Shown: piece by piece, positions 54,557 through 64,000 of the stretch | Layout of the letters: every line of letters begins with the position of its first letter | How positions within the stretch are numbered: position 1 is the first letter of the stretch | NCBI GenBank assembly: GCA_023014485.1 | Contig: JAJOZX010000942.1 | Location: forward strand, 548,501-612,500 | Length of the DNA: 64,000 bases | DNA from: Bathynomus jamesi | Taxonomy: Eukaryota; Arthropoda; Malacostraca; Isopoda; Cirolanidae | Direction: 5' to 3' | Translations under genes and position numbers: made by a program | Notes under the pieces: generated by a model | What the model saw: only the letters and a program-made list of their open reading frames with translations | The model's database searches: none | Told to the model about the DNA's origin: nothing

Positions 54557-54839
54557 ATAACTACGCTTAGAATTAATTACCTCAGTCTAATGGTAGTAAA
54601 CGTGAGATTAAAGATTGGCGAGATGTTATGGTAGATATACGATATTGGAATCCCAAAGGTCATCTCGCCATTTAATTTACAATGAAAGAACGAAATGAAT
54701 CGAGACTTTTTATATCGCAAATTCAGGTAAATTTTGTTTGAAAGTACATTGTGAATTCCCGTTGGGAAGTGTGGGTAGAGTAACCTTAGAAAGCCAGTGT
54801 AGGACCACGCGCACGGCGAGTGGTGTGGGGTCGACCTTA

Positions 54840-55179
54840 TCCCATAATGAAAATTACATTTATAGGTTGAATTAAACAATTTATTAACTAATTAATGATA
54901 AAAACCGCTTACAATAAAAGATATCATTTGCAGAAAAACCAATATACTTTTATTGTTATAGGTCACGATGACTTTCTTGGTTAAAAGATGTACCCAGCTC
55001 TAAAATTAGTTGGTATTCAACATTTTAGGTCTTTAACCCTTGAAGGCCAGCGTGGCCTCTTACAACAAAAATAGAATTATTTTTCTGGAAATGGTCTTTT
55101 CTTCTATTCAAGTTAATTTTTATTATTGTTTAGTAACAATAAATTGTTTAATTTAACCTATATAATTTTCATTATGGGA
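54840..55179. mobile_element. Harbinger-like MITE
   Basis: 340 bp; TIRs of ~50 bp begin TCCCATAATGAAAATTA; TTA on both sides (54837-54839, 55180-55182), the TSD expected for PIF/Harbinger. No coding remnant. Confidence 0.7.
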
Positions 55180-55689
55180 TTACTATACCTCACACTAGTT
55201 GCTGTGTTTTAGGTACTGTATATGCTTTGATAATAAAAAAGAATACTTGAAAGTAATATGGTAGATTTAAAGTTTTCTCGAGTGTGAGACCGGACTTCGC
55301 GTGTTGTAATTGTTAGCACGCGATAAAATAATAATTAAACATTTTTTAATGCGTGCACTCGTTGCAATTCACCATTTGACACTTTGATATACGTATACGC
55401 TCTATAATTAATTAATTAATAATAGAATTGAGTATATGACGTATGCCCTCGAATACACCACTGCCTATACCTTATGAATTCCATCGTAAACACACTCAAA
55501 TAGCGAGATTCAATTTAAGGTGAATAGGCCCGTTATATATTTACTGAGTGGTGGACAGTATTATTCATTTTATAACCATGGTAAATTATACCGAGGGTAT
55601 ATTATACCCAGGTTATGAAATAAGGGTTTACTGATGACGAAACTACCGTGTATGTAAACATTAAATTAAGTTTTAATCATTTAAAAAGC
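55180..55689. other. No gene seen
   Basis: AT-rich, no element identified. Confidence 0.45.
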
Positions 55690-55938
55690 TAATCTACATT
55701 CATCAATCGTGCAGCTTCTTTTTGGAGGAGCTGCACGATTGAATCAGTCCTGGAAGTCCGCACGAATGTTTTCAATGGTTTTGACATTGCGTGGTCGCTA
55801 ATGGACCCACGTACTAGCCAGTATGCGTTGTTTAATCGTATAGTTGCTGCTATCACACATTTCAAATGGGTCTTGAAAGAAAAATGAAAATCAGTTAGTA
55901 TTTTACTGGGGTGACAAGACATTGTGGACACCCTGTAC
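55690..55938 (-). mobile_element. Possible mariner remnant
   Basis: Right end GGACACCCTGTA at 55928-55939 is a typical mariner terminus; no left end. A hairpin (AATCGTGCAGCT / AGCTGCACGATT) lies at about 55705-55740. The minus-strand frame is not recognisably transposase. Confidence 0.35.
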
Positions 55939-56234
55939 ATAATGTAGGCATGTATAAACTTAGATTTTGAAGCATACGGTTGGCTTTATTTTTGACGAGT
56001 AGTTGGCTGATATTAGTTTGAACCTCCATGTATATATAGGCCATACCGTACTTATACTTTATTCATAGGCCTCATTAACAACACTTATCTAATAACTTTG
56101 ACCTATTAGCCTATACCTTAATGGCAGTTTAATCATCCAAAGTTAGCCCTGTCCTAACCTGTAATATTAGAACCTTTAGAGGTAAGTTATACTTGATGGA
56201 TAAATATTAATTACACACACACACACACACACAC

Positions 56235-56269
<35 letters not shown>

Positions 56270-56419
56270 TAAAATGTACGAGTACATACAGGGTGATACA
56301 AAATAAACATATCTATTTAGAACGCTGCATTTATTTCAGGTCGTTGAAATTTCTGAAAGTATAGTACTCGCTTAATTATCAGTGATTGAAGGCCGGTTCA
56401 TGATTGGGCTTTTAATGTA
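55939..56419. other. No gene seen; (CA)n(TA)n at 56216-56266
   Basis: TACAGGGTGATACAAAATAA at 56288 looks like a single mariner-type end without partner. Confidence 0.4.
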
Positions 56420-56896
56420 ATTATATTTTTTATGCAGGAAGAAGGGTCCAAGGGTGAGTGGCCGCAAAAACGCCCCCCACCCCCACCTCCATAGAGGAAG
56501 AAGAGAGCCAAAATGAAGGTCTACGGTTTTCGAGTTGCCTTGACACTGCATTTGAAAGATGGGAGGTCATAGACAGGGGGAAAGATGTATTGAGGAAGAT
56601 TGTTCCAGAATTGACCGGTTGAGTTCTTAACCTTTTTAGGCTGCGATCCAAATTCTGGTCTCGGGGCTAGCTCGGCAACCAATGCCTTCAAACAGTTCAC
56701 TCGTAATAGATAATAAAATAGCTAATTAATAGTAAGATGATTAGGGATAACGTAAATAAATGATAAATGACAATTTAATAACCCAAGTTTGGGTCGCAAC
56801 CCAGAGATTAAGAACAAATGCATTAGGGTGTTAGAAAAGGAATGAGAGACTCTATGGAAAGTCGGGTACTGCTTTGTCCGTTATAATAATGACAGT

Positions 56897-56969
<73 letters not shown>

Positions 56970-57760
56970 CAACATTGCGGTGAAGAGAATTGAGGACAGT
57001 CGGTAAGAGGTGCGGAATTGATGAGACGGGTCTTTCATTCCACCCGGTGAAGTAGAGCTGCGTGGGTTGAGCCACCCTACGCGTAAGAAGCGTTCTCCAT
57101 ACAGGGGCGGAGAAGATCCCTGTACAGAGACAGCAACTGATGGGGGGGGGGTAAGAAACTGCGGAGCCGGTACAGTACACTTAACCTCTTCGAAGTTGTT
57201 TTGGAAAGAAAGTATGATCTTTCCGGAAAAAGATCACTAGAAAAGGAAACGCCAAGAATGTTAAAAAAGGAAGGATTTGAGGCATTGAAATCCACGAAGT
57301 TTTCTCTGCCTCAATCACTTCACCCGACGCGACAGCTTTGTGCATCGGGTGGAGAAGTGAAGAGTGGAATCCTCGACATAGGAGTGGATATAAGAGGAAG
57401 TGAGACTTAAACGGTCACTCTTCTTTGGGATAGGCTTGAATGAAAACGAATTTCCAGCAGGAAGAAAAAGTACCAGATGAAAGACCAAGACGAAAGAGTT
57501 TGCCAGGCAGTGTCAGCATAGAAGCACAGTTCTTGAGAACAACGGGAGAGACACCATCAGGACCCTACCGCCTTCCTAGAGTTAAGCCCAGATAGAGCAG
57601 AAAGAATATCTTTGGAGATTCTATCATAATTTCAGATATAATTAAGTCAGAGGGAGAAAGAGAGGAATAGCTCTGGAATCGTCCAGGGTTGAGTTGGAGG
57701 CGAAAGTTTGAGGAAGTCGAAACACGATATACTTTTTATACGATTTTATTAAATTAAACT
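56420..57760 (-). pseudogene. LINE-C: reverse transcriptase pieces with embedded (CT)n
   Basis: Minus strand from 57600: SGPDGVSPVVLKNCA (RT start), a deletion of the palm, then FFNILGVSFSSDLF, SVLYRLRSFLPPPHQLLSLY, RDLLRPCMENASYAWGGS (57080-57295), PLTDCPQFSSPQCCLSLSL-type stretch, a long Ser-Leu repeat encoded by (CT)n, then YCHYYNGQSSTRL and the C-terminal block with the 3' UTR ending CCTGCATAAAAAA near 56425. Catalytic acids are absent. Confidence 0.7.
56899..56968. repeat. (GA)n microsatellite inside LINE-C coding sequence
   Basis: About 35 GA units; on the LINE-C sense strand it reads as Ser-Leu codons at a position that normally has a short A-S-L-S-L-F-Y motif. Confidence 0.9.
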
Positions 57761-58585
57761 TTTGAAACACGTGATTTAAGGGTTGGATGAATTAAGATGA
57801 ATATGACATTGAGAGAGAGGTTAAGTCGGCCTAAGCCAACTATAATTAACGAAATTTTAAAATGAGGCGCATGTTTGCCAACTAAATTTTAACACTAACT
57901 ACTCTCGGCATACCAACTGGGATTTGAACTCACTCATTCACTAGTTAATATAAAACAAATTTCTAATTAATCACGTCAAATTGAATTTATTACAATGGGT
58001 ACGGATAACTCATAACTTGGTATACACCGCTGGTGGGTGGATGGTGCAGCCGCTGTTGCCCGCTGCCACTGACTGGCCTCCCATTATGCGTGTCACCACA
58101 CACTATTATTCTATTACAATATAATCAGTGTTGGGATTAGCGGCGCTACTTTTTTTAGTAGCGGTAACGCTGCTGTTTTTGAGGAAAAGAGGGGCGCTAC
58201 ATTTTGGAAAAATTCCAACCGCTTCTCGCTACTTTTAAAGTGGATAAAAACCATTTTTGTTCTTATAGTTTACAAGGTAATAATAATACATTAAATAAAA
58301 GCAATGAAAAATTAAATCTGTCCCATTAACAACGACGTGGTGGTGTTTGGAAGTCTGCCTGCGTTATAAGCTGGAATGGGCTATATTTAGCTTGCTCAGC
58401 ACCGAGTTGCTGATGTTGCCGCATACATGTAGTCCCACTTATTTTGTTAAAAATAAATAATGGGTACTTGACTGTTTTTATTATTTTCACTAGGGTGTGG
58501 CCAAAAAGTAGCATAAATAATCCAGTTCTACTAGTAGCACTTATTCCTACATTATTAGCAATCAAATAAAAGAAGTGAATTGTAT
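57761..58585. other. No gene seen; possible hAT left end at 58128
   Basis: CAGTGTTGGGATTAGCGGCG at 58128 looks like a hAT terminus followed by repeated GCGCTAC motifs. No right end or transposase found. Confidence 0.35.
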
Positions 58586-58589
58586 ATAT

Positions 58590-58782
58590 AATGCAAACCC
58601 ACAAGGAAAAAGAAAAATGATTCTAAGGCTTTTCGAGTAATCAGCAATACACCTTGTCAGGGAAGTCCCTGACGAGGTGTATTGCTAAATGCACGAAAGG
58701 CCTTGGAATATTTTTTTCTTTTTCGTTATGGGTTTGCATCATTCATTCATTTCACGTACTTAAGTGTGAAATTCATCCCAAA
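58590..58782. mobile_element. Inverted hammerhead-ribozyme unit 4
   Basis: GCAAACCCACAAGG arm facing its inverse, ribozymes nearly touching at 58664. Plus-strand extension ATTCATTTCACGTACTTAAG follows. Directly adjoins LINE-A copy 5. Confidence 0.7.
58664..58709 (+). ncRNA. Hammerhead ribozyme, near-intact
   Basis: CTGACGAG, stem II GTGTA/TGCAC, GAAA, GGCCTT, GGAAT; stem I has one mismatch. The inverted partner (58620-58664, minus) has CTGACAA and is probably dead. Confidence 0.65.
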
Positions 58783-59518
58783 TTCCGAGAAATTCTAAAG
58801 CGAAAGATTTAGGTGTTGTAATAACTGATGACGCGAAATTTGAAACAAAATAACATAGCAGTAAACAGAGCAAAAAGAATAACTGAACAGATACTGGAAA
58901 CCTTTAAACGAAGGGATATGAATATAATTTCTCTATTGAAAACACTGATCATACCCAAGTTGGAAAAAAGATCTTATTCAGCTACAAGGGATTCGGAGAA
59001 GCTTCACAGCCAAGATCGATGGATGCAAAGAACTAAATTACTGGGAAAGGTTATGTGAATTAAATTTATATTCACTGGAAAAAAAAGAAGAGAGGTACAC
59101 CATTATTTACACTTGGAAAATAATGGAGGAACTAGCCCCTAATCTTACTGTGAACCCTGTAACCCCCCAAACAACAATGGAAAGTAGAAAAGGAAGAATG
59201 TGGCGTGTTCCCAAATTAAAGGCTAGAGAGGGAACGTCCTTAACCCTGAAGGAAAATAGTTTTGTTGTGAGAGGACCGAGACTGTTTAACCAGCTGCCCA
59301 AGGAACCAAGGAACACGAGTGGTATTACGGTGGCTATCTTCAAAAGAAGATTAGACGCCTGGCCCAGAACAATCCCAGATGAGCCGGGCGTACCTGGCTA
59401 TGTGAGGTGGAGAGCAAAATAAACCAACTCTGCTTCACCAGGCCAACTCGAGAGAGGAGGGGCGACAAGCTTGACCTTCGTGAAATGAGGAATCGTCGCA
59501 CGGAACATTTGAAAGGTG
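58783..59518 (+). pseudogene. LINE-A copy 5: RT end and C-terminus
   Basis: Starts at DLGVVITDDAKFET-type sequence past the catalytic box, then QILETFKRRDMN, SLLKTLIIPKLEK and, from 59123, the C-terminal part (VVRGPRLFNQLPKEPRN, FKRRLDAWPRTIPDEPGVPG). Tail GCTTGACCTTCGTGAAATGA then GGTG and (TA)n. Frameshifts and stops throughout. Confidence 0.8.
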
Positions 59519-59529
59519 TATATATATAT

Positions 59530-59578
<49 letters not shown>
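59518..59578. repeat. (TA)n microsatellite at LINE-A 3' end
   Basis: Directly follows the LINE-A tail. Confidence 0.9.
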
Positions 59579-59581
<3 letters not shown>

Positions 59582-59909
59582 TTTAATTATTTTTTGTTTA
59601 ACTTTAATGGTTAAATACAAAGATGGTCTATGATGACCTCTCTATGTAAACATGTTTTGATCAATTGCTTGTATCCGAATTTACAGGAAGTAAAAAAATG
59701 TTTATGGAACCATCAAAAATGGGCACTGAGGCCACTGAGTATAAACACTGAAAAGGTTTTGATTTAGAGTGTATTAACCCTTTCCTCCATGATGTCATTG
59801 TTTACATTTCTGATATGGTGGGCGGAGCTAAAGTTGGAAAAACCGAATGTAGTGATAAAAGATGTCATTAGGCAATAAACCTTAATTAATAATAATTAAT
59901 TAATTAAAA
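59579..59909. other. No gene seen
   Basis: AT-rich spacer between LINE-A copy 5 and the 5S-SINE pair. Confidence 0.45.
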
Positions 59910-60275
59910 TGTTTGGGGCTAACCACCTTTGTAGCGGCAGAGGTCATGTGACTGAGGAGACTCGCAGTTTTATGTGGAATCTGAACCACACAAGGGTCGG
60001 TACATCATTGAACGTAGAGGACGGTCTCCCATCCGACTGTTCAAGAGATCTAGGGCTACGTCGTGGCCAATGTCGTAACACCGCTTCCTGGAGATCAGCG
60101 AAGTTAAGCGACATTGGGTCTGAGTAGTAGTTGGATGGGAGACCGTCCTCCGCGCCCAGATTATGTAGCGACCCGTGGTTCGGATCCCACGTTAAAGCTG
60201 TAGGTTCTCTCCGTCATATGACCTTAGATGTTGCGAAGGAGGTTAAACAACCCCAATAAAATTAAATCAAGAGAC
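59910..60275 (+). repeat. 5S rRNA-derived SINEs, head to head
   Basis: Plus-strand copy 60060-60275: GATCAGCGAAGTTAAGCGAC, TTGGATGGGAGACCG (5S internal control region), then CCGTGGTTCGGATCCCACGT, CTCCGTCATATGACCTTAGA, ending TTAAACAACCCCAATAAA. A decayed inverted copy occupies 59910-60045. A further inverted 5S scrap (TGTCGCTTAACC) lies near 60285. Confidence 0.8.
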
Positions 60276-60544
60276 CCAGTGTCGCTTAACCTCTCTATTA
60301 TAGTGGGAGGTGGTTAAAGCTTAATTTTGTGTAGTTAACCTTGTGAATCACTTGTTAACCTGAATTAAACAATTATGGTTACGCTAGGTGTTCATAATAC
60401 AGTATATATATATCAGGCGTAAAATCAGGCAGCCTTTAATATTAATTAGATTATCTAGGTTAAATTCATTTGCCAGTCGAAAATTCGTCTGCTCGTGACG
60501 CCATTTGTAAACCAGACTGGAGCTATTAATTAGTAGCTTTAGGC

Positions 60545-60950
60545 AGGTGTATATAGCCTTCGACTTCGAAATGGGCTTGAAGGAAGACACTTTTTATGCA
60601 GGAAGGAGGGGTCAAGGGCGAGTGCCCTTGAAAATGTTCCCTCCATATGTAAGAAGGAGACAGCCGAAATCAAGGTCTCTCCGAGGCTGACTGACGATGC
60701 CATTTTTTTATTTTTTATTGAAAAGATTGTGTAGCGTGTAAAATGCATGTATGTTAGTGAAGGAAGAATAGAGGGAGAAGCGTTTTTGAGCATGGTGGAC
60801 TGCTCCCAGGGTATATGAGACATGGAAAAAGATCGGTTAAAGAGGACAGTGACAGGAGAAATAGGAGTTCCAGCACTCCCTATCCTCCTGCCTAACGTCC
60901 ATCCCGGAGTAGTTCCCTGGTCGATAGGTGTCTACAATCTCCTCCAAAAT
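60545..60950 (-). mobile_element. Non-autonomous retroelement with LINE-C 3' end, copy 2
   Basis: Counterpart of 30.42-30.79 kb, including CGGAGTA(G/C)TTCC near the head and the CCTGCATAAAAA end (60590-60600). Confidence 0.6.
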
Positions 60951-61554
60951 GGTAGTTACAGTATAACACGTATTGCATTATAGATGTAGGCCTTTTGACT
61001 CTGAAGAAAATATTGTCATTAAGAAAAACTAATCGTAAGTGCTGTTTGCTTGCCAGACAGTGCATTATGGTAATCTCGTATCATGCATGGGCCAGCATGG
61101 CCCATGGGCGGTAGGAAGATTCCTTATTTAATTTCCACCCACAGTTGCAAATGTAGTCTAGCTTTTCGGTATAGGTAGTTAGCGAGAAGCCACAAAGCAC
61201 GTTTTCTTCATGATATTTTGGATCAGGGTTTTCTTTTCTTAAGAGAGAATGAGTGATGTGTGCGTGTATGGTTTTTAAAATGAAATTGTCTTCGTTGTTG
61301 AAGCATGTAAACAGAGGGCTGTTTAAACCAATTGTAATGGCAACTAAACTTCAACATTTTTTTATAACTTGTATAAGCGTACCAAGTTCCTTTTTCACGA
61401 TCTATATATCTAAGTATTAGGTGCATTTTGGTTTATGCTTTAAAGCTGAAATGAGAGGAGGTTTAAAGCTATATGAAAAGGGGTGTGATTTCGCGTCTGT
61501 TGTAAAGTTGTAACATTTCGTGCAGTGTTATCCGGTAACATTATATATCTAGAA
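60951..61554. other. No gene seen
   Basis: No element ends or supported frames. Confidence 0.4.
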
Positions 61555-61722
61555 GTTCATTCCCCACGGCGCGGGGATGAGTGCGCCTCAAGGGTCACCT
61601 GAGTCAGAGAAGAAACGTGTTAAGCGACCACTCGACTTCACCAATGCCAGTGGCCGGGAGCGAACCACATCACCACCGCTCGGAATCCGCTACCGTAACC
61701 ACTGAGCTACCGGGCGCCCGGT
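61555..61722 (-). repeat. tRNA-derived SINE, family 2, copy 2
   Basis: Minus strand starts GGCGCCCGGTAGCTCAGTGG with box B-like TGGTTCGCTCCC and continues CACTGGCATTGG; same family as 19.7 kb. Confidence 0.65.
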
Positions 61723-61934
61723 AACATTATCCAACCGGCATATTTCATTAACTAGACCGAATGTGGAAGGTCTTTTTCAAAATAAGTTGGTGAGGCCTAT
61801 TATTATTATATTTACATTTATCCGTCAGCTGTGGTGATTATCGTTAAAACTGGGATTGAAAATTAGTTAAGTTTATCTAGTCGGGTACCCGATGAGTCAA
61901 ACGGACGGGTATCCGGGTACCCGGTTTGCCGGAT

Positions 61935-62075
61935 ATAACCTTTGGTTAGCTTCACCTGAATTGTTCATTCCGACGAAGGTCAAGCTTTTCACTCCACCTT
62001 AGACCTACAGTTTAACGTGGAATCCGAACCACCCCACCAGCAGCCCAGCGTCTTAACCACTAGGCCACCTAGGGT
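61935..62075 (-). repeat. tRNA-derived SINE, family 1, copy 5 (3' half)
   Basis: Only the second tRNA-like module and the CTTGACCTTCGT tail remain, ending AACCAAAGG. Confidence 0.75.
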
Positions 62076-62092
62076 GTGTGTGTGTGTATATA

Positions 62093-62452
62093 CAGGGTGT
62101 CCCGTAAGTCTGGACCCATAGGGAAAAATAATAAAATTACAAAATAGTCCAAAAATTTATTACATAATCTGTTCAAAGTGTCCGCCGTTGTGTCGCACAC
62201 ATAGTTGAAGACGCAATCTCCACTGCGACAGCACTTTCTGAATCACAGTCGCAGAAATTTCTTGACACGCTCCACAATGCGTGCTTTAAGGTGGAAAATG
62301 TTCTGAAGTTTGACCTCGTACACTTTGGCTTTCAAGTGGCCCCACATATAAAAATCATAATAAAAAATATAAAAAAATAATAATAATAAAATAATAATAA
62401 TAACAATAAAAAAAATATTATAAATCCCTATGGGTCCAGACTACGGGACCCG
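62093..62452 (-). mobile_element. Mariner MITE family M, copy B
   Basis: Inverted copy of 53352-53715, about 95% identical by eye; TA both sides. Its right TIR lost a few bases (CTACGGGACCCG). Confidence 0.9.
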
Positions 62453-62491
62453 TATATATATATATATATATATAATATATATATATTATAT

Positions 62492-62525
<34 letters not shown>

Positions 62526-62563
62526 TCTACAGTAGGGAAAAAACATGCAGGAGAAATATATAT

Positions 62564-62594
<31 letters not shown>

Positions 62595-62595
62595 T
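62453..62595. repeat. (TA)n arrays
   Basis: Two imperfect TA arrays (62453-62525, 62559-62595) with a short unique spacer. Confidence 0.85.
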
Positions 62596-63600
62596 GTACA
62601 GCAAGGAAATTCATACGAATTCCACATACTCACTTCAACTCTATTTCAGGGTTTCATATTGAATACCAACGAAAAGGTTGCAGGTGTATTATCACCTTTA
62701 CATATACTTCTATACTACTATATGCTTTGCGCGCAATTACATATATTCTTGAAAGTTACTGCATCAGTCATCATCATCATGAGTATTGGACCGGTTCTTT
62801 CATAAACCCAGTGGGTATCCGGGTACCCGTTTCATTCCCTAGTTATAACTGTCAAGTTCTGATTCAACGGCTAACAAAATTCATCGATAGTAATCAAGGG
62901 CCGATGTTATATGAAAATAGCATTTTAATAAGATTGGAAATATCTTTGGATTTAGTTTACGATGGCCTGTAGCCTATATACAGCTGTAACCTCTTGTGAT
63001 GTCATACAAACTATGTTGATTAGTAGACTTGAAATTGGTATTTTGCAAAATGTTATAAAATATAGCTTTAGATCATTTATAACTTGGCTAACCTCGATAG
63101 GCCCGAGTGGCTTCATGTATTTCGGATGTAATGTAGTGTAAATATGTGGTACAAGTCGTACAACCACTCTTTTATTGCATTTATTGTGCGCTCGGGTTCG
63201 TTTGTTCAGGATGACTGGCCATCACTCGGAACTTCTCTGCTTATCTGTTGCCCAATCTTAATTTTGGAGGTCTATTGCAAGGTAGCATAGAAACAACACA
63301 ATCATTCGCATAAATTTTATTTCACAAAATTTTAAGATGTCACTCACAATGGGATATTAATTAGAATAAGTTTACAGATATACACTTACAATTTTTTTTT
63401 GTTCAGAAAAATTAATTTCAATTTCAAAAGATGTTTTCACTCGGATGAAATCTCAAAGGGTTTATACAGGTTTTTTTTGTCTTATTTCAACCTGAATAGG
63501 GCAAAGAAAACAAAAATAGAAAATAAATAACGGTACTTTTCCGACTTATACCTCCGTAAATGGTAAGTTTTTACTATATGAATACAATGCTTATTAATAT
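62596..63600. other. No gene seen
   Basis: A 180-residue frame beginning at 62430 starts in TA repeats and has no recognisable domain. Otherwise AT-rich. Confidence 0.45.
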
Positions 63601-63601
63601 A

Positions 63602-64000
63602 CACTGAGCGGCAGAAAAATTGGCTCAATTGGAATATCGCGAAAAGCAAAAAAGTGGGCAAGCTTCTGTTTATAAAAGTTTTAAAATTCGAAAATATAGT
63701 CTATGAGGCAACCAAATAACGAGACGAAACAACGTCAGCTGCGAACACTCCAGCTGTAACGAATTTTTGACTTCTTTTAAGAATTCGACAGTCTGACATT
63801 CAGTTGCTCTTAGACTACTAGTGCCACTTTTTCTTCCACTAGTGGGAGTAGGCATTTGCGTTTAGTAACAAATAGACTTCGAATTCTTTTGGGTTTCATA
63901 ATTGGACATTTACAATGGATTTGAGTGCCGTGAACGTCGCAAAGTCGTCGCCCTAATTGAAGATGGTCGGAGCCAGCGTTACGTCGCCGATGCGCTAAGA
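63602..64000 (+). mobile_element. Tc1-like element, left end, cut by the window
   Basis: TA at 63600-63601 then CACTGAGCGGCAGAAAAATT, a Tc1-type terminus. From about 63920 the plus strand reads FECRERRKVVALIEDGRSQR then YVADALR, the first helix-turn-helix helices of a Tc1 transposase. ATG 63915 is in another frame, so either a shift exists or the start is elsewhere. The right end is outside the window. Confidence 0.75.

Larger units (their letters stand above)
61875..62848. other. Possible older element marked by GGGTACCCG termini
   Basis: CGGGTACCCG and GGGTATCCGGGTACCCG occur at 61880-61922 and again at 62811-62830. Between them lie a SINE and MITE M copy B. Possibly two ends of a decayed hAT-type element split by later insertions. 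Confidence 0.3.

Noticed and set aside
60060..60170. 5S rRNA gene
   Set aside because: Only the internal control region matches; the ends are SINE body, and other copies share the same body.
62430..62972. 180-residue plus-strand frame
   Set aside because: Its first third is Tyr-Ile repeats from (TA)n and the rest matches nothing I recognise.
1..64000. Integrated viral genome or endogenous retrovirus
   Set aside because: No gag, envelope, capsid or LTR pair found; all reverse transcriptases are LINE- or Penelope-type.

Overview
The window reads as eukaryotic, non-genic DNA from an invertebrate, most likely an arthropod and probably a decapod crustacean. The signs are dense (TA)n, (GA)n and (CA)n microsatellites, DD41D-type mariners, 5S- and tRNA-headed SINEs, and LINE proteins of a kind I associate with crab and shrimp assemblies; that last point is recollection, not a search. 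There are no operons or bacterial features, and no complete host gene. The only host-gene candidates are a C-terminal coding tail at 2-196 and a possible first coding exon at 48756-48850.

Almost everything else is transposable elements, many nested, and many can be dated relative to each other by target-site duplications (TSDs). 0.7-5 kb: a decayed LINE (LINE-B) interrupted by a mariner (TA TSD) and by a 5'-truncated copy of another LINE (LINE-C), then a hAT-like MITE. 5.2-11 kb: a 5.86-kb Academ-like DNA transposon with matching termini, a TAT TSD, and a zinc-finger + XPG/FEN-like nuclease + CXC protein split only by two single-base shifts. 12.1-16.7 kb: a DD41D mariner, a 5S-SINE, LINE-D and a long-TIR transposon. 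17-24 kb: microsatellites, SINEs, MITEs, a hammerhead-ribozyme pair, LINE-A copy 2 and LINE-E. 24.3-29.6 kb: an unclassified DNA transposon (called T here) with ~155-bp TIRs and a 9-bp TSD; its transposase gene is split by a hAT-type MITE (8-bp TSD) and its right TIR by a nearly intact RTE-like LINE (11-bp TSD). 30.4-36.3 kb: LINE-A copy 3 holding a DD41D mariner, a DD37D mariner inside (TA)n, a tRNA-like 268-bp repeat, and a Penelope-like element with a GIY-YIG domain and two hammerhead ribozymes. 37-43 kb: tandem repeats and a 2.8-kb hAT element. 43.4-49.5 kb: LINE-A copy 4, several MITEs, a second tRNA-like multimer, the candidate exon and a foldback MITE. 49.5-52.1 kb has no recognisable gene or repeat. 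52.2-64 kb: 5S-SINEs, a hAT derivative, two copies of one mariner MITE, hammerhead pairs, LINE-C, LINE-A copy 5, and the left end of a Tc1-like element running off the window.

Three relationships link the elements. First, LINE-A and a tRNA-headed SINE family end in the same 3' sequence followed by (TA)n, which suggests that LINE-A mobilises the SINE and that both seed TA microsatellites. Second, SINEs with different Pol III heads (5S or tRNA) share one central module. Third, the Penelope-like element and four short inverted units carry the same type of hammerhead ribozyme, almost always next to (TA)n. All family names rest on motifs and termini read by eye; no alignment or database search was run.
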